A DNA stretch of 64,000 nt from positions 25,046 through 89,045 of the forward strand of contig NZ_JH636049.1 of NCBI RefSeq assembly GCF_000258175.1, read 5' to 3'. Positions 26,890 to 37,122 of this stretch are shown in pieces. This DNA comes from Saccharomonospora xinjiangensis XJ-54 (GTDB taxonomy: Bacteria; Actinomycetota; Actinomycetes; Mycobacteriales; Pseudonocardiaceae). The translations under genes were made by a program, and so were the position numbers. The notes under the pieces were generated by a model. It saw only the letters and a list, made by a program, of their open reading frames with translations, was not told the origin of the DNA and did not search any database. Numbering within the stretch: the stretch's first letter is position 1; every line of letters starts with the position of its first letter.

Positions 26890-28059
26890 CAAGGCTCACC
26901 GATCCTCGTCCACCGTTCGACAATACTCGACCCCCGCCTTCCCAACATATACACAAAGAGCAGGGGACGAACCCAGGTCTCAGCGAATTCTCAATGCCCG
27001 GAGCACCGGGAGAAAGGAAACTTCGTATTAACGCGAGAACCGGGGACGGACAGTGCCGAAAAAGAGAGACTTCGATGGTCTCGATCGCCTCATGGGCAGC
27101 TTTTCGCATGGCCGCTCGAACCCTAGCCATCCCCGCCACGGACCGTCAACCGGCCGTAACGGTGGACCCGTTCCCGGATCGGGACGATCACCCGCCTTTG
27201 GTCCGGACGGCGCAATCCGGACTGGACCGATCTGGTCGATCATGCTCCTGACGGCGTGGGGCGATCGGCGCAATCCCCGTCGCCGCACCCAGGCACCGCA
27301 GCTGTCCAGCCACGGAGAAAATCACTCGAATGGCCCAGCAGCGTGCTCGTTCACCCCGATGGCGACCCTGCCGGACGGGGGTCGCCGCGCGGCGCTCGCG
27401 CGATGCCGCCGTCCCTCGACCCGCCGTCGCCGGAAGCGCACGAGAGCCCTGAGCGACGTCCGCCCTCGGGCCGGCTTCGCTCACGCGGGCCGCGCGCCGC
27501 ATTCGAATGACGACAAAGGTGATACGAATTCGAATCCCTTCTCCGGGGGGAACTCGACGCACTCCTTTCAGGAACAACCGGACAGGCACGACGCAAGGAC
27601 TCCAAAGCGCCGGAAGCACGTCCCGCTCAGCCCGAGTTCAACTGTTTTCCGACGCGCTTTCGAGATAGTCTCCGCCCGCCGGAAGATTCGAGCTCGCGGA
27701 CATTCTCCGCCCGTCGCCCGAACTGTCAGCGCGACTCCATGACGGCCGCTGTTTCCGCCCGTCGGCCCGGCAGGCGTCGCGGAGCCGTCCCGGCATCCCG
27801 GCCCAGGTGAGCGCCGGAGCGGCCCCACCGGTGGCCTTCCGGGAACGACACCGTCGTCCGACAGTGCATGACCTTCCGGACAGGTGCCGTTCGCCGAACG
27901 AGAACACCTCACCCAGCAGGCGAGAAAGACATCGCCCTTGCGATCCCGCGCCGCTAGGCTGACCCGTCGGGAAGCCACCATCGCGACAGAGCCGTCCCGT
28001 TCTCGTGCCTTCCACCGATTCCGACGCGACATCCACCTGCCAGCGAGGTTGCCACTCCC
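26890..28059. other. 1.2-kb non-coding region between regulator and exporter
   Basis: No open frame here has a ribosome site and family-like protein sequence. The stretch just upstream of the regulator (26935-27050) is relatively AT-rich and is the likely promoter zone for the minus-strand biosynthetic operon. Near 27490-27540 there are two ATTCGAAT/GAATTCGAA palindromic cores. The plus-strand side must hold the promoter of the exporter at 28060. I see no RNA gene. Confidence 0.5.
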
Positions 28060-29559
28060 ATGATCGATAGCGTGCATGCCGACCAGACGGCGTCCGGCAC
28101 CGAAGGGTCCACACCTCGAAGCGGTCCCTTGATCGCTGTGCTGGTCGTCTCGGCCTTCGTCATGATCCTCAACGAGACGATTCTGAGTGTCGCGCTGCGT
28201 GATCTGACCGTCGAGTTGGGAGTCGCGACCACCACCGTGCAGTGGTTGACCAGCGGGTTCCTGCTCACCATGGCGGTCGTCATCCCCACAACGGGCTTCC
28301 TGCTCGAACGCTTCACCCCCCGGCAGATCTTCCTCGCCTCGCTGAGTATGTTCAGCGCGGGCACGCTGCTCAGCGCGCTCGCCCCCGGCTTCGAGATGCT
28401 GCTGGCCGGTCGTGTGGTGCAGGCCTGCGGCACGGCGGTGATGCTCCCGCTGCTGATGACCTCGGTGATGCGATTGGTGCCGCTCGACCGGCGCGGAGCC
28501 ATGATGGGCACGATCACCATCGTCATCGCCGTCGCGCCCGCCGTCGGTCCCACCATCGGCGGAGCGCTGCTCTCCTCGCTGGGGTGGCGCTGGATGTTCT
28601 GGCTCGTGCTGCCGCTCGCGCTGTGCGCGCTGGCCGTGGGCGCGGCGTGGTTCCGCCTCGACAGCCACACCAGGCGCGTGCCGCTCGATTTGGTGTCGGT
28701 GATCCTGTCCGCCATCGGCTTCGGTGGGCTGCTCTACGGCCTCGCCTCGATCGGTGAGTCGGGAGGCGGGACGCACGCACTCCCACCGTGGGTACCCATC
28801 GCGGCCGGGGCGCTGTCGCTCGCCGTGTTCACCGTGCGGCAGCTTCGTCTGCAACGCGACGACCGCGCGCTGCTCGACCTGCGGCCGTTCACCTACCGCA
28901 GCTTCGCGGTGGGGCTGACGTTGACCGGGCTGTTGTTCATCTGCCTCCTCGGCGTCGCCTCGATCATGCTGCCGCTCTACCTCCAGACGGTGCTGGGCAC
29001 CAGCACGTTCGTCAGCGGGCTCGCCGTCCTGCCCGGTGGCCTGATCCTCGGTCTTCTCGGCAGGCCCGTCGGCGCCCTGTACGACCGGGTCGGCCCCCGG
29101 CCGCTGGTGGTTCCGGGTGCCGTGGCGATGGCGGTCGCGCTCTGGTTGTTCACCACGCTCGGCCCGGCGTCACCGCTGGTGTTCGTGATCGCCATCCATG
29201 TCCTGCTCATGTCCGGGCTCGCTTTGATGATGACTCCGCTTATGACGGAGTCGCTCGGTGTGCTGCCCGAGCATCTGCATTCGCACGGCAGCGCGATTCT
29301 GTCCACCCTGCAACAGGTCGCGGGGGCTTTGGGCACCGCCGTGTTCGTCACCGTCGCCGCCGTGGGCAGTGCCGAGAACGCGCTCAGTCCCGATGTTGAC
29401 GGCCTGCGCGCGGCGTTCGTCACCGCCGGATGCGTCGGCACACTCGCCGTGGTCACGTCACTGTTCCTGCGCCGTCGTCCCGCCGAGAACGACGAGGTCG
29501 CCGACAGCGCCGAGGCCCCCGAAGTGACAGCGGTGGCCGGCCCCAGCGCGTCAGCATGA
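28060..29559 (+). CDS. MFS drug transporter, DHA2 (14-helix) family
   Basis: 499 residues with about fourteen hydrophobic helices, starting at an ATG after a weak GAGG. The first helix contains FVMILNETILSVALRDL, like the conserved motif of DHA2 efflux pumps, and PAVGPTIGGALLSSLGWRWMF matches motif C of drug:H+ antiporters. The tail is acidic and soluble. It faces away from the PKS operon across a shared 1.2-kb region, so exporting the polyketide is plausible but unproven. A strong hairpin follows the stop codon. Confidence 0.93.
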   Translation: MIDSVHADQTASGTEGSTPRSGPLIAVLVVSAFVMILNETILSVALRDLTVELGVATTTVQWLTSGFLLTMAVVIPTTGFLLERFTPRQIFLASLSMFSAGTLLSALAPGFEMLLAGRVVQACGTAVMLPLLMTSVMRLVPLDRRGAMMGTITIVIAVAPAVGPTIGGALLSSLGWRWMFWLVLPLALCALAVGAAWFRLDSHTRRVPLDLVSVILSAIGFGGLLYGLASIGESGGGTHALPPWVPIAAGALSLAVFTVRQLRLQRDDRALLDLRPFTYRSFAVGLTLTGLLFICLLGVASIMLPLYLQTVLGTSTFVSGLAVLPGGLILGLLGRPVGALYDRVGPRPLVVPGAVAMAVALWLFTTLGPASPLVFVIAIHVLLMSGLALMMTPLMTESLGVLPEHLHSHGSAILSTLQQVAGALGTAVFVTVAAVGSAENALSPDVDGLRAAFVTAGCVGTLAVVTSLFLRRRPAENDEVADSAEAPEVTAVAGPSASA

Positions 29560-29569
29560 GGCCCGCCTC

Positions 29570-29600
29570 TGCGGGCTCGGCCGACGACGCCGAGCCCGCA
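29570..29600. terminator. Bidirectional hairpin terminator
   Basis: A perfect 12-bp inverted repeat (29570-29581 and 29589-29600) with a seven-base loop. It lies between the converging ends of the MFS exporter and the DHFR-like gene. No clear U tract follows on either side, as is common in actinomycetes. Confidence 0.8.
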
Positions 29601-29605
29601 GGAGT

Positions 29606-30250
29606 TCACCTCCTCCAGAACAGGTGGTGGGTCACGCCGCTCGGGCTCGGGACGACGTCGAGATGGAACCGGTCGAGCAGCTCCTGCGGGGATTCCCAGA
29701 GCCGTAGCCCGGTTCCGAGCCTCACCGGCGACACCGCCACATGCAGCGTGTCCACCAGGTCGGCGTCGAGGAACTGCCGGATGGTGCTCACCCCTCCACC
29801 GAGCCGCACATCCAAGCCTTGCGCCGCTTCCTTCGCCTGTTCCAACACCCTGGCCGGGTCACCCCCGACGAAGTGGAACGTGGTGTCGGACAGCGTGAAC
29901 GAGGGCCGCTCGTGGTGGGTGAGGACGAAGACCGGGGTGCGAAACGGGGGTTCGGCTCCCCACCAGCCACGCCACTCGTGGTCGCGCCACGGCCCGCGCT
30001 GCGGCCCGAACTTGTTGCGGCCCATGATCTCCGCGCCGATGCCGTGCGCGAAGTCCCGGGTGAAGTAGTCGTCGAGACCCCTCGTGCCTCCCGGCTCGGT
30101 GCGGTTCGGCCAGCTCGCCGTCGCTCCGCACCAGGCGAAGAGGCTCCCCGCTCCGGGGTGGCCGAAGGGACTGTCCATGGTCTGGTCCTCACCGGCGCCG
30201 ATGCCGTCGGCGGAGACGGTGAAGTTCTGCACCCTCAATAATTGAGTCAC
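29606..30250 (-). CDS. Dihydrofolate reductase-like / RibD C-terminal domain protein
   Basis: 214 residues. GTG start at 30250 with a perfect AGGAGG five bases upstream. The sequence opens with a core strand and active-site region (LLRVQNFTVSADGIGAGEDQ) and includes GGGVSTIRQFLDADLVDTL, the signature of the RibD_C / DHFR superfamily of NADPH-dependent reductases. Such stand-alone proteins are common in actinomycetes and their substrates are mostly unknown. The fourth codon is TTA, rare at this GC content. It converges on the exporter gene and shares its terminator. Confidence 0.9.
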   Translation of the reverse strand: MTQLLRVQNFTVSADGIGAGEDQTMDSPFGHPGAGSLFAWCGATASWPNRTEPGGTRGLDDYFTRDFAHGIGAEIMGRNKFGPQRGPWRDHEWRGWWGAEPPFRTPVFVLTHHERPSFTLSDTTFHFVGGDPARVLEQAKEAAQGLDVRLGGGVSTIRQFLDADLVDTLHVAVSPVRLGTGLRLWESPQELLDRFHLDVVPSPSGVTHHLFWRR

Positions 30251-30427
30251 GGGTCCTCCTGTGTTGGCCTACCCCGGGGCAGACAGCCGGGGCAGGGCGA
30301 ACTCATCGCAGGGTGCCTGCAACCGGGTCCGCGCGACACTCACCCGGCGTCCACGGCAGCCCCACTACTCTTGATCACGGGGCTTCGACGTGCCCTGCGA
30401 CGGCGAAGGACTGGGGAAGGAATCCGC

Positions 30428-30820
30428 ATGGCGACCTGGGGCGATCTCGTGGCCTATGTCCGCGCGAGCTACGACGTGATCCGCGACGAGGACGACGAGC
30501 TCAGGGTGCGGATCTCCTACGACGACCGGCGGGCACAGGTCGTGGTCATCGCCAGGGAGGTGCTCGACCGCAAGGAGGAGTGGGTGCAGATCGCGACGCC
30601 GTTCGCGCGCATCGACCAGGTCGATCTTCAGGAGGTCCTCGCCGAGATCGGCAACACGATCGTGGTCGGCGGCGCGGCGCTCATGGGCGAACATCTGGTA
30701 CTGCGGCACTCGCTTCCCCTGGTCAACCTCGACATCAACGAGTTCGTCGATCCACTCGAACTCGTCACCGGCTCCGCCGAACTCCTCGAAGAACAGTTCA
30801 CCGGACGCGACGACTACTGA
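30428..30820 (+). CDS. YbjN-like / type III secretion chaperone-fold protein (hypothetical)
   Basis: 130 residues from the ATG at 30428 (MATWGDLVAYVR), after GGAAGGAA. The pattern is a short N-terminal helix, paired strands (ELRVRISYDDRRAQVVVIARE) and an acidic C-terminal helix. This resembles the small YbjN / T3SS-chaperone-like fold common in actinomycetes. No catalytic residues or signal peptide are seen. The call rests on fold-like pattern only; function unknown. Confidence 0.75.
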   Translation: MATWGDLVAYVRASYDVIRDEDDELRVRISYDDRRAQVVVIAREVLDRKEEWVQIATPFARIDQVDLQEVLAEIGNTIVVGGAALMGEHLVLRHSLPLVNLDINEFVDPLELVTGSAELLEEQFTGRDDY

Positions 30821-30942
30821 TCCCTGCCGCCACACGCCCCGCCGGCTGCCGTCGAGAAGGTCATCTCGGTGAAAACCCGGGCGCCCTTTCGCGGAACCGA
30901 GCAGACTGGTCCTCCTGACGGCGTAGTGCGGTGGGAGGCGCG

Positions 30943-33894
30943 ATGGCTTCGTCGGCGGTGGACGACGGCGCGGAGGAACACAGCGGGTCACCGTTCCCTC
31001 GTGCCGAGCGCGGCCCGGTGCGCGGCGGCGGGTTCGGTGTCGCCGAGGCGCTGGCCCCGGGAGGACGCCGGCAGCTCGCCGACACCGAGCTCTCCGTGGT
31101 GCGCACCAGCGAGCCGTGGAACCTCGGCATCGACGCCATCGTGGTGTCCGTCGGTTCCATGCTCGGTGAACTCGCCGACGCCACCCGGGAGGTGTTCCCC
31201 GGCGCCGTCTGGGACCGGATCCGGTTCGAGGACATCACCCCGGAGCGGCCCGGTTCGCTCGACCTGCCCCGCGTGTCCGATTCAGCGACCCCGCTCAGGG
31301 TTGCCGTGCTGGCCACCGCGCACGAGAACGGCCTCGGCCGCCCCTCGCTGAGCGCCATCGGCACGGCGGCTGGTGCCGCCGTCCATCTCGCCGCCGACCT
31401 GGGCGCCACCGTGCTCGGGATGCCGCTGCTCGGCGCCGGGGCACTCGCCTTCGACCCGGCCACGGTGGCGCAGGTGATCGTTCCGGCCGCCGTGGCCGCG
31501 TTCGACGACGTGCGCGGGACGGCGCTGCGGCGAATCGTGTTCTTCGACCGGACTCGCGGCGGCGAAGCCGCGTTGCTCGCCGCGCTGAACCACGCGCCCA
31601 CAGCGGACACCGGCGCACAACCGCGCGACCCCGACAAGATCGTCAGCGAACCGCACGACGTGGGGCAGGACTACTCCACCGACGAACTGGCCGGGGGCGT
31701 GTGCACCGACCGGGTGGACCCGGGCGTCGGCATACCGCTGTCCCACGACCGGCTCGGAGTCACGCCCTACGTGTCGATGGTGGCTACGGTGATCGCCGAC
31801 CGGACGACGTCGTTGCCGGTGTCGGTCGGCGTCTTCGGCGAGTGGGGTTCCGGCAAGAGCTACTTCATGGGCCTGCTGAGGGAGCAGATCGACACCCTGG
31901 CCGGGTCGGGCGAGAGTTACTGCCGCGAGATCGTCCAGATCGGGTTCAACGCCTGGCACTACGCCGACAGCAACCTGTGGGCCAGCCTCGGTGACGAGAT
32001 CTTCCGTCAGCTCGCGGGTCCGGGGCCCGGCAACGCGGAGCGCCGTGAACGCATCCGCGCCGAACTCGGCGAGCGGCTCGAACAGCTCAGAGAGGTCAGG
32101 GCGGCCACAGAGCAGGCGAGGGCGGCAGCCGCCGCACTGCAATCCGATGTGGACAGAGCGGATGCGGATCGGAGAACGAGAGCGCGCGATCTCGTCGCCG
32201 CGCTGAGGCAGTCACGGGCCCTCGGGCGCATGACGGAGCGACTGTGGCAGCGACTCGGGATCAGCGACGCCGTCGAGCAGGGGAACCTGCTCGCCGACGA
32301 GCTTCGTGGAACGTTGACGGAGGCCGACGCTCTGCGCCGCGCTCCCCGCCATCGCTGGGGAAGGATCGTCCTCGCCGGGTCGGTGGTGTTGCTGGCGCTC
32401 GGTGCTGTCGCGGCCCTCGTCGTGCCGCCTGCCGCGTGGCAGTGGCTTTCGGTCGCCGCCGCGGCGGTCACAGCGGCGGCGGGTGTCGCACTGGCCGTCG
32501 TGCGGCGTGCCAGGGAGGGAGTCCGGACGCTGCGGGAACTCGGCGACGACCTGCGCACCGGTCTCGACCAGGCGAGACGTGAGCAGATCACGCCGGAGGT
32601 GAGGAATCAGCTCGACGCGCTGCGGAAGGCGGAGGCCGAGCAACGGGTGGCCGAGGCGCAGCTCGACGACGTCGTCGCCAGGGTCGGGGAGCTCGGACGG
32701 CAGCTGACCGAGCTGACGCCGGGCAACCACCTGTACACGTTCCTCGCCGAGCGGGCGCGCAGCGACTCCTACCGGGGCAACCTGGGGTTGATCTCCACGA
32801 TCCGGAAGGACTTCGAGCAGCTCGTCGAGCTGATGCGGGACTGGCGCGCCCACGGCGAGGACGGCGGGCGCAGGCCGATCGACCGCATCGTCCTCTACAT
32901 CGACGACCTCGACCGGTGCAGCGCCCGACAGGTCGTCGATGTGCTGCAAGCCGTGCACCTGTTGCTGGCCATGGACCTGTTCGTCGTCGTGGTCGGTGTC
33001 GATCCGCGCTGGCTGCTGAGTTCGCTGCGCAGCCATTACGACTCGACTCTCGGCGGCGCCGTGGAAGGCAGGGCCGCTCCCGAGGACTACCTCGAAAAGA
33101 TCATCGGCATTCCCATCGCGCTGCCGGGCCTTTCCCGCGGGCACCTTCACGGGATGCTGCGCTCTATCCTCGACGACACCGGGGTGAGCCCCCGGCGCGC
33201 CACCGGCACCGGCGCCGCGACCTCCTTCACGACCGGGCCGCCTGCCGCACCGGCCGCAGCCGGGCAAGCCGTGACCGGACTCGACATCGAGACCGGCTCG
33301 GAGGTGGGCGAGCAGAGGAACCCTGCGCGGCGGACGGCTGTCCCCCGGCCGCTCACCGATCCGGAAATCGACCTGCTGGCCGCGTCGGACACGCTCATCA
33401 CCACCCCGAGGCAGGCCAAACGGCTGTTCAACCTGTACCGGATGGTGCGGGCGACCCGTGACCTCTCCGAGGCGTCCCGGTTTCTCGGTGACGGCGAGCG
33501 GCCGGGGGAATATCAGGCCGTCGTCGTGCTCCTCGCCGTGCTGACCGCGCAGGCGCGGCTCTTCGACCGGCTGCTCGACACGCCACCCGACGTCGCGCGC
33601 GGAGTCGGCGGCGGGTTGCTTCATCGTGGCCCGGCCCAACGCTGGGCCGAGTTCCTCGACGACGTGCGGCCCTCCGCCGACGACAGGGGCCGGTGGCACA
33701 ACGGCATCGTCGGCACCCTCACCGGCAGCGACTCGGACAACGCGGCACGTTCCTGGAAGCGGCTGCACCTGGGCTTGACCCGGCTGTCGGAGCACGTGAC
33801 GTTCACCGAGCTCGCCCCGTTGCGGACGTGGGTTCCGGTGATCCGCCGGTTCTCCTACCTTCCCCTCGGCCACCGGGACGGGCTCGCGGAGTGA
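30943..33894 (+). CDS. Macro-like domain fused to KAP-family P-loop NTPase
   Basis: 983 residues from the ATG at 30943, four bases after GGGAGG; a GTG at 30931 is the alternative. Residues about 35-210 look like a macro domain, with LGIDAIVVSVGS and a GMPLLGAGALAFDP glycine-rich loop. The KAP NTPase follows: Walker A GEWGSGKS with Lys305, and a Walker B-like YIDDLDRC near 655. Inserted between them are a coiled coil and two membrane helices (about 475-523), the usual KAP layout. A Pro/Ala-rich insertion near 745-800 interrupts the C-terminal part. KAP proteins are membrane-associated NTPases found in conflict systems. The adjacent M48 peptidase (129-base gap, same strand) may be a partner. 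The macro assignment is inference from pattern. Confidence 0.85.
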   Translation: MASSAVDDGAEEHSGSPFPRAERGPVRGGGFGVAEALAPGGRRQLADTELSVVRTSEPWNLGIDAIVVSVGSMLGELADATREVFPGAVWDRIRFEDITPERPGSLDLPRVSDSATPLRVAVLATAHENGLGRPSLSAIGTAAGAAVHLAADLGATVLGMPLLGAGALAFDPATVAQVIVPAAVAAFDDVRGTALRRIVFFDRTRGGEAALLAALNHAPTADTGAQPRDPDKIVSEPHDVGQDYSTDELAGGVCTDRVDPGVGIPLSHDRLGVTPYVSMVATVIADRTTSLPVSVGVFGEWGSGKSYFMGLLREQIDTLAGSGESYCREIVQIGFNAWHYADSNLWASLGDEIFRQLAGPGPGNAERRERIRAELGERLEQLREVRAATEQARAAAAALQSDVDRADADRRTRARDLVAALRQSRALGRMTERLWQRLGISDAVEQGNLLADELRGTLTEADALRRAPRHRWGRIVLAGSVVLLALGAVAALVVPPAAWQWLSVAAAAVTAAAGVALAVVRRAREGVRTLRELGDDLRTGLDQARREQITPEVRNQLDALRKAEAEQRVAEAQLDDVVARVGELGRQLTELTPGNHLYTFLAERARSDSYRGNLGLISTIRKDFEQLVELMRDWRAHGEDGGRRPIDRIVLYIDDLDRCSARQVVDVLQAVHLLLAMDLFVVVVGVDPRWLLSSLRSHYDSTLGGAVEGRAAPEDYLEKIIGIPIALPGLSRGHLHGMLRSILDDTGVSPRRATGTGAATSFTTGPPAAPAAAGQAVTGLDIETGSEVGEQRNPARRTAVPRPLTDPEIDLLAASDTLITTPRQAKRLFNLYRMVRATRDLSEASRFLGDGERPGEYQAVVVLLAVLTAQARLFDRLLDTPPDVARGVGGGLLHRGPAQRWAEFLDDVRPSADDRGRWHNGIVGTLTGSDSDNAARSWKRLHLGLTRLSEHVTFTELAPLRTWVPVIRRFSYLPLGHRDGLAE

Positions 33895-34023
33895 CGTCCC
33901 GCAGCCCGGCCTCGCGGCCAGGGCGCTGGGCCGAACGGGTGTCGCGGGGCCGCACGGCGGCGAACCGCCTCGCACCGCGGACACACTGACATCCTCGCCA
34001 GACCACAGCAGGAAGGGGAGTCG

Positions 34024-36972
34024 GTGGACACCTCGGTGCCTGACGGCGACACCGGCCGGCGCCCCTCGGACACCTCGCCGGGTGCGCAGCTCGACGAGCG
34101 CGTTCTCGGCGCGGGCACGACCCTGCGGTTCGCGCTGTTGGTGGCGTTGATCGTCGCGGCGAGCACGCTCATGCTCCTCTACGTCGGTATGGCCCTGTCC
34201 GCCTACGACGGTTTCGGGTGCTCGCTCGCCGCCGGGATCGATCCACTCACCACCACACCGTCGCAGGTGATCGCCAGGCGCTCTCTCCAGTGGGAGGCCT
34301 ACTACGACTGCACTCTCCGGTTCGCCGCCCCGCTCCCGTTGTGGGTCACGACCATCTATCTGCTCGTCCTCGCCGGGTTGACGGGCGTGCTGTTCCTGCT
34401 GTTGCCGGTGTGGAAGGCGAGAGGGGGCAGGGTGGTGCCGCTGGAGGCCGTCGATCCCGATGGCACGCTGCACGTGCTGGTGGCCGACCTCGCGGCGACG
34501 GCAGGGTTACGGTCACCGCCGAGGGTGGTGGTCGATCCCGCGGCGGTGTCGTCGGCCGGTGCGGTGGTCTTCGGCCGTAACCGCAGGCCCACGATGTGCC
34601 TGCACGCCGGGTTGCTCATCCGCAGACACACCGACCCCGAGGGTTTCCGCGCCGTGGTGCTACACGAGCTGGCGCACATCCGCAACGGCGACATCACCGT
34701 CACCTACCTCACCGTCGCGTTGTGGCGCGTGTTCGCCGCGCTGGTCCTCCCGCCGTTCCTCGGCTGGGCCGCCCTGCGCTACGCCGTGTCGTCGGACGAT
34801 CTGGTGTGGTCGAGCGAGGCACCCGTCGTCACCCGTGGCCTTGTGCTCGCTGGGCTCATGGTCGTACTCGTGCACCTGGCACGGGCGGACGTGTTGCGCA
34901 GTCGCGAAATCTACGCCGATCGCACCGCCTTGCGGTGGGGTGCCGATCCAGGTGGATGGGTTTTCCCAGGTCCGGACCCGGCCGAGCGGACTGCGGAGCG
35001 GGTGTACGGCCGGTTCGCCGAACTGTGGCGCACCCATCCTCGCTGGGCGACGCGGCGCGCGGCACTGCGCGATCCCTCGGCGTTGTTCGGCGCGCGGGCA
35101 CTGCCGATGTTCCTCACCGGCGCCACCGCCGCAGTCGTCAACACCCATGTCACGTTCTTCCTCACCCAATACGTGCTGCTCAGCGGCTGGATGCAGCAGG
35201 CTGCGGCGATGGCGACGGCCGCACTGGTGGCCGGTGTCGTCGGTGTGGCGCTGTGGCGCGCGGTCGTCCACGCACTGCTGACGTCCCGGCGAGTGCCGTC
35301 CGGCCTTCGGGCCGGGTTGTGGCTGGGACTCGGTCTGACGGCAGGCGGTCTCGCCGCCGGTCAGGGCACGGTCAACGAGTGGCTACCGGTGCGGCCGGAG
35401 GCGTTCGCGCTGGTGGTGCTGGTGTCCGTGGCGTTCGCGTGGTGGGTCACGCAGTGCGCGATGCTGTGGACGCCGGTGTGGCCACATCGGACATTGCGGC
35501 CGGTGCTGATACTGACCCTCGTCGCGGGCTGCGTCGTTCTGTCGGTGTGGTTCGTGTGGTGGCAGACCCAGGGTGTCGCGCTGGCCGCGGGCTGGTCGCC
35601 GCTGAGCTGGTGGCCGACCTTGGCCGAGGCGAGAGACACCCTGGTGTCGGGCTTCGCGGGGCGGGCGCTCGACGGCCCGGTGGAGCTGTCGGCCGTCGAT
35701 GCGGCGTTCACCGTGCTGATGGCCATGCTGAGCGGCACCGTCGGCATCCCGCTCGCCTTGGTGGCGGTGGCCGTGCTGTGGGTGGTGCCGCTGCTTGCGT
35801 GGGCGATCCGGCCTGCCACCTCGGCGCCTGCCTGGGTCCGCAACGCGGTTCCGCAGCACGAGCGGACACCGCTGGAGATCAACCTCCCGCCGTTGCGCAG
35901 GGTGCTGCTGCCGGGCGTGCTCGGTGGACTGGTCGCCTGGGCAGCGGCGGTGGCTGTCACCGCGGCGCTGTGGGATCACCTGGAGGACGAACCGGACCCC
36001 GCCGACCTTGTCATGACCTACCTCGTCGGCCATGTGCTGGCCGTCGTGGTGCCTGCCGCCGCCTCGGCGATCGTGACGGGCCTGTGCGTGTCTCGGCATC
36101 GCGCGCTGTCGTCGCTCGTCTCCGCGCAGACGGCGGTTCTCGTGGGCAGCATGGGTGTGTTCGTGGTCAGGGCCACGGAGGGCTGCCTGCCGCTCGGCGA
36201 CCCGCCGGACAGTGTGTGCACGTGGCGGCCCGGCGTGTTCCCGCAGATCCACAGCCAGGTCCTGGTGCCGGCGCTCTGGCTCGCGACGGCTGCCGCAGCG
36301 ATCACGACGCTCGCGGTGGCGTTGCTACGACGGCGGTCGTCGCCGGATCGCCCTCTGGTGGGCGCCGTGCCATCGCGGGGCGTCGGCGGGCCACGCACTC
36401 GCCGTGCCGTCGTGCTCGTGCTCGCGGCAGCCGGGTTCGCGCCCGCGGCCTACCAGGTCGTTCAGCTCGCCCCCGCGCACAGCCGCGTTCCCGACGCGGC
36501 CTTCGTGCAGGCGTCCGCGCGGGAGAAACGGCCCGTCGTGGCCGACGCACCCGTGTCGGAGGAGATCAAGGCACTCCAGGTGGACTACTGGCTCGCTCTC
36601 GGCGGCGACGATCTGCTCGACCACTTCTCCGTCGTGCGTGAGGACCTTTTCGCCGCCGTCACCGAGTACGTGAACGCCGGGGGCTCCGGTGTCACCGCCG
36701 AGCTGCGCACCGTCCGGCCGCTGTGCGCCGACCTCGCCACGGTCGCCCACGACGCCGCCCGGTACTTCCACGTCCCCGACCCCGACGGACACCAGCTGTG
36801 GCAACAGTTCGTCACCACGGCCAGGCAGGGCGGGCAAGGGTGTCTCGACGCGCTCGACGCGGGCAGGGCGGAGGACTTCGACGCCTCGATGCGCACGCTC
36901 GCCGACGCGCAGGCGACCGGTGACCGGCTCGACGACCGCATCGACACACTCCGCGACCGTGGCGGCCGGTGA
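34024..36972 (+). CDS. Multi-spanning M48-family zinc metallopeptidase
   Basis: 982 residues. GTG start at 34024 with AAGGGGAG three bases upstream. The zinc site is HELAHIRNGD (His214, Glu215, His218), with a later REIYADR segment as the likely third-ligand region. It is preceded by two membrane helices (about 36-60 and 107-130) and followed by many more through about residue 770. A soluble C-terminal region (about 800-980) is helical and carries no recognised domain. It is much longer than ordinary HtpX. Proteolysis at the membrane is expected; the substrate is unknown. It follows the KAP gene on the same strand. Confidence 0.9.
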   Translation: MDTSVPDGDTGRRPSDTSPGAQLDERVLGAGTTLRFALLVALIVAASTLMLLYVGMALSAYDGFGCSLAAGIDPLTTTPSQVIARRSLQWEAYYDCTLRFAAPLPLWVTTIYLLVLAGLTGVLFLLLPVWKARGGRVVPLEAVDPDGTLHVLVADLAATAGLRSPPRVVVDPAAVSSAGAVVFGRNRRPTMCLHAGLLIRRHTDPEGFRAVVLHELAHIRNGDITVTYLTVALWRVFAALVLPPFLGWAALRYAVSSDDLVWSSEAPVVTRGLVLAGLMVVLVHLARADVLRSREIYADRTALRWGADPGGWVFPGPDPAERTAERVYGRFAELWRTHPRWATRRAALRDPSALFGARALPMFLTGATAAVVNTHVTFFLTQYVLLSGWMQQAAAMATAALVAGVVGVALWRAVVHALLTSRRVPSGLRAGLWLGLGLTAGGLAAGQGTVNEWLPVRPEAFALVVLVSVAFAWWVTQCAMLWTPVWPHRTLRPVLILTLVAGCVVLSVWFVWWQTQGVALAAGWSPLSWWPTLAEARDTLVSGFAGRALDGPVELSAVDAAFTVLMAMLSGTVGIPLALVAVAVLWVVPLLAWAIRPATSAPAWVRNAVPQHERTPLEINLPPLRRVLLPGVLGGLVAWAAAVAVTAALWDHLEDEPDPADLVMTYLVGHVLAVVVPAAASAIVTGLCVSRHRALSSLVSAQTAVLVGSMGVFVVRATEGCLPLGDPPDSVCTWRPGVFPQIHSQVLVPALWLATAAAAITTLAVALLRRRSSPDRPLVGAVPSRGVGGPRTRRAVVLVLAAAGFAPAAYQVVQLAPAHSRVPDAAFVQASAREKRPVVADAPVSEEIKALQVDYWLALGGDDLLDHFSVVREDLFAAVTEYVNAGGSGVTAELRTVRPLCADLATVAHDAARYFHVPDPDGHQLWQQFVTTARQGGQGCLDALDAGRAEDFDASMRTLADAQATGDRLDDRIDTLRDRGGR

Positions 36973-36997
36973 CGGCGTGGCAGGGCTGAACGTGTTG

Positions 36998-37011
36998 CCG
37001 GGCAAGCCCGG
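36998..37011. terminator. Short GC hairpin after the M48 gene
   Basis: A 5-bp GC stem (CCGGG/CCCGG) with a four-base loop lies 26 bases after the M48 stop codon and before the end of the converging gene. It is weak, so this is a tentative terminator. Confidence 0.3.
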
Positions 37012-37122
37012 TTCTCCCGGCTACCCCTCCGAGTGTGGATCTGTTCACCGGCACCACGAAACCCTCAGGCTCCGCATGGCCCGCAGGCCGAGCGAGCCGG
37101 ATGGCCCGAAGGCCGTGCGTCG

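Noticed and set aside
27568..28854. Minus-strand frame of 428 codons across the exporter start
   Set aside because: Its protein is Arg/His/Gln-rich and overlaps a clear MFS gene on the other strand.
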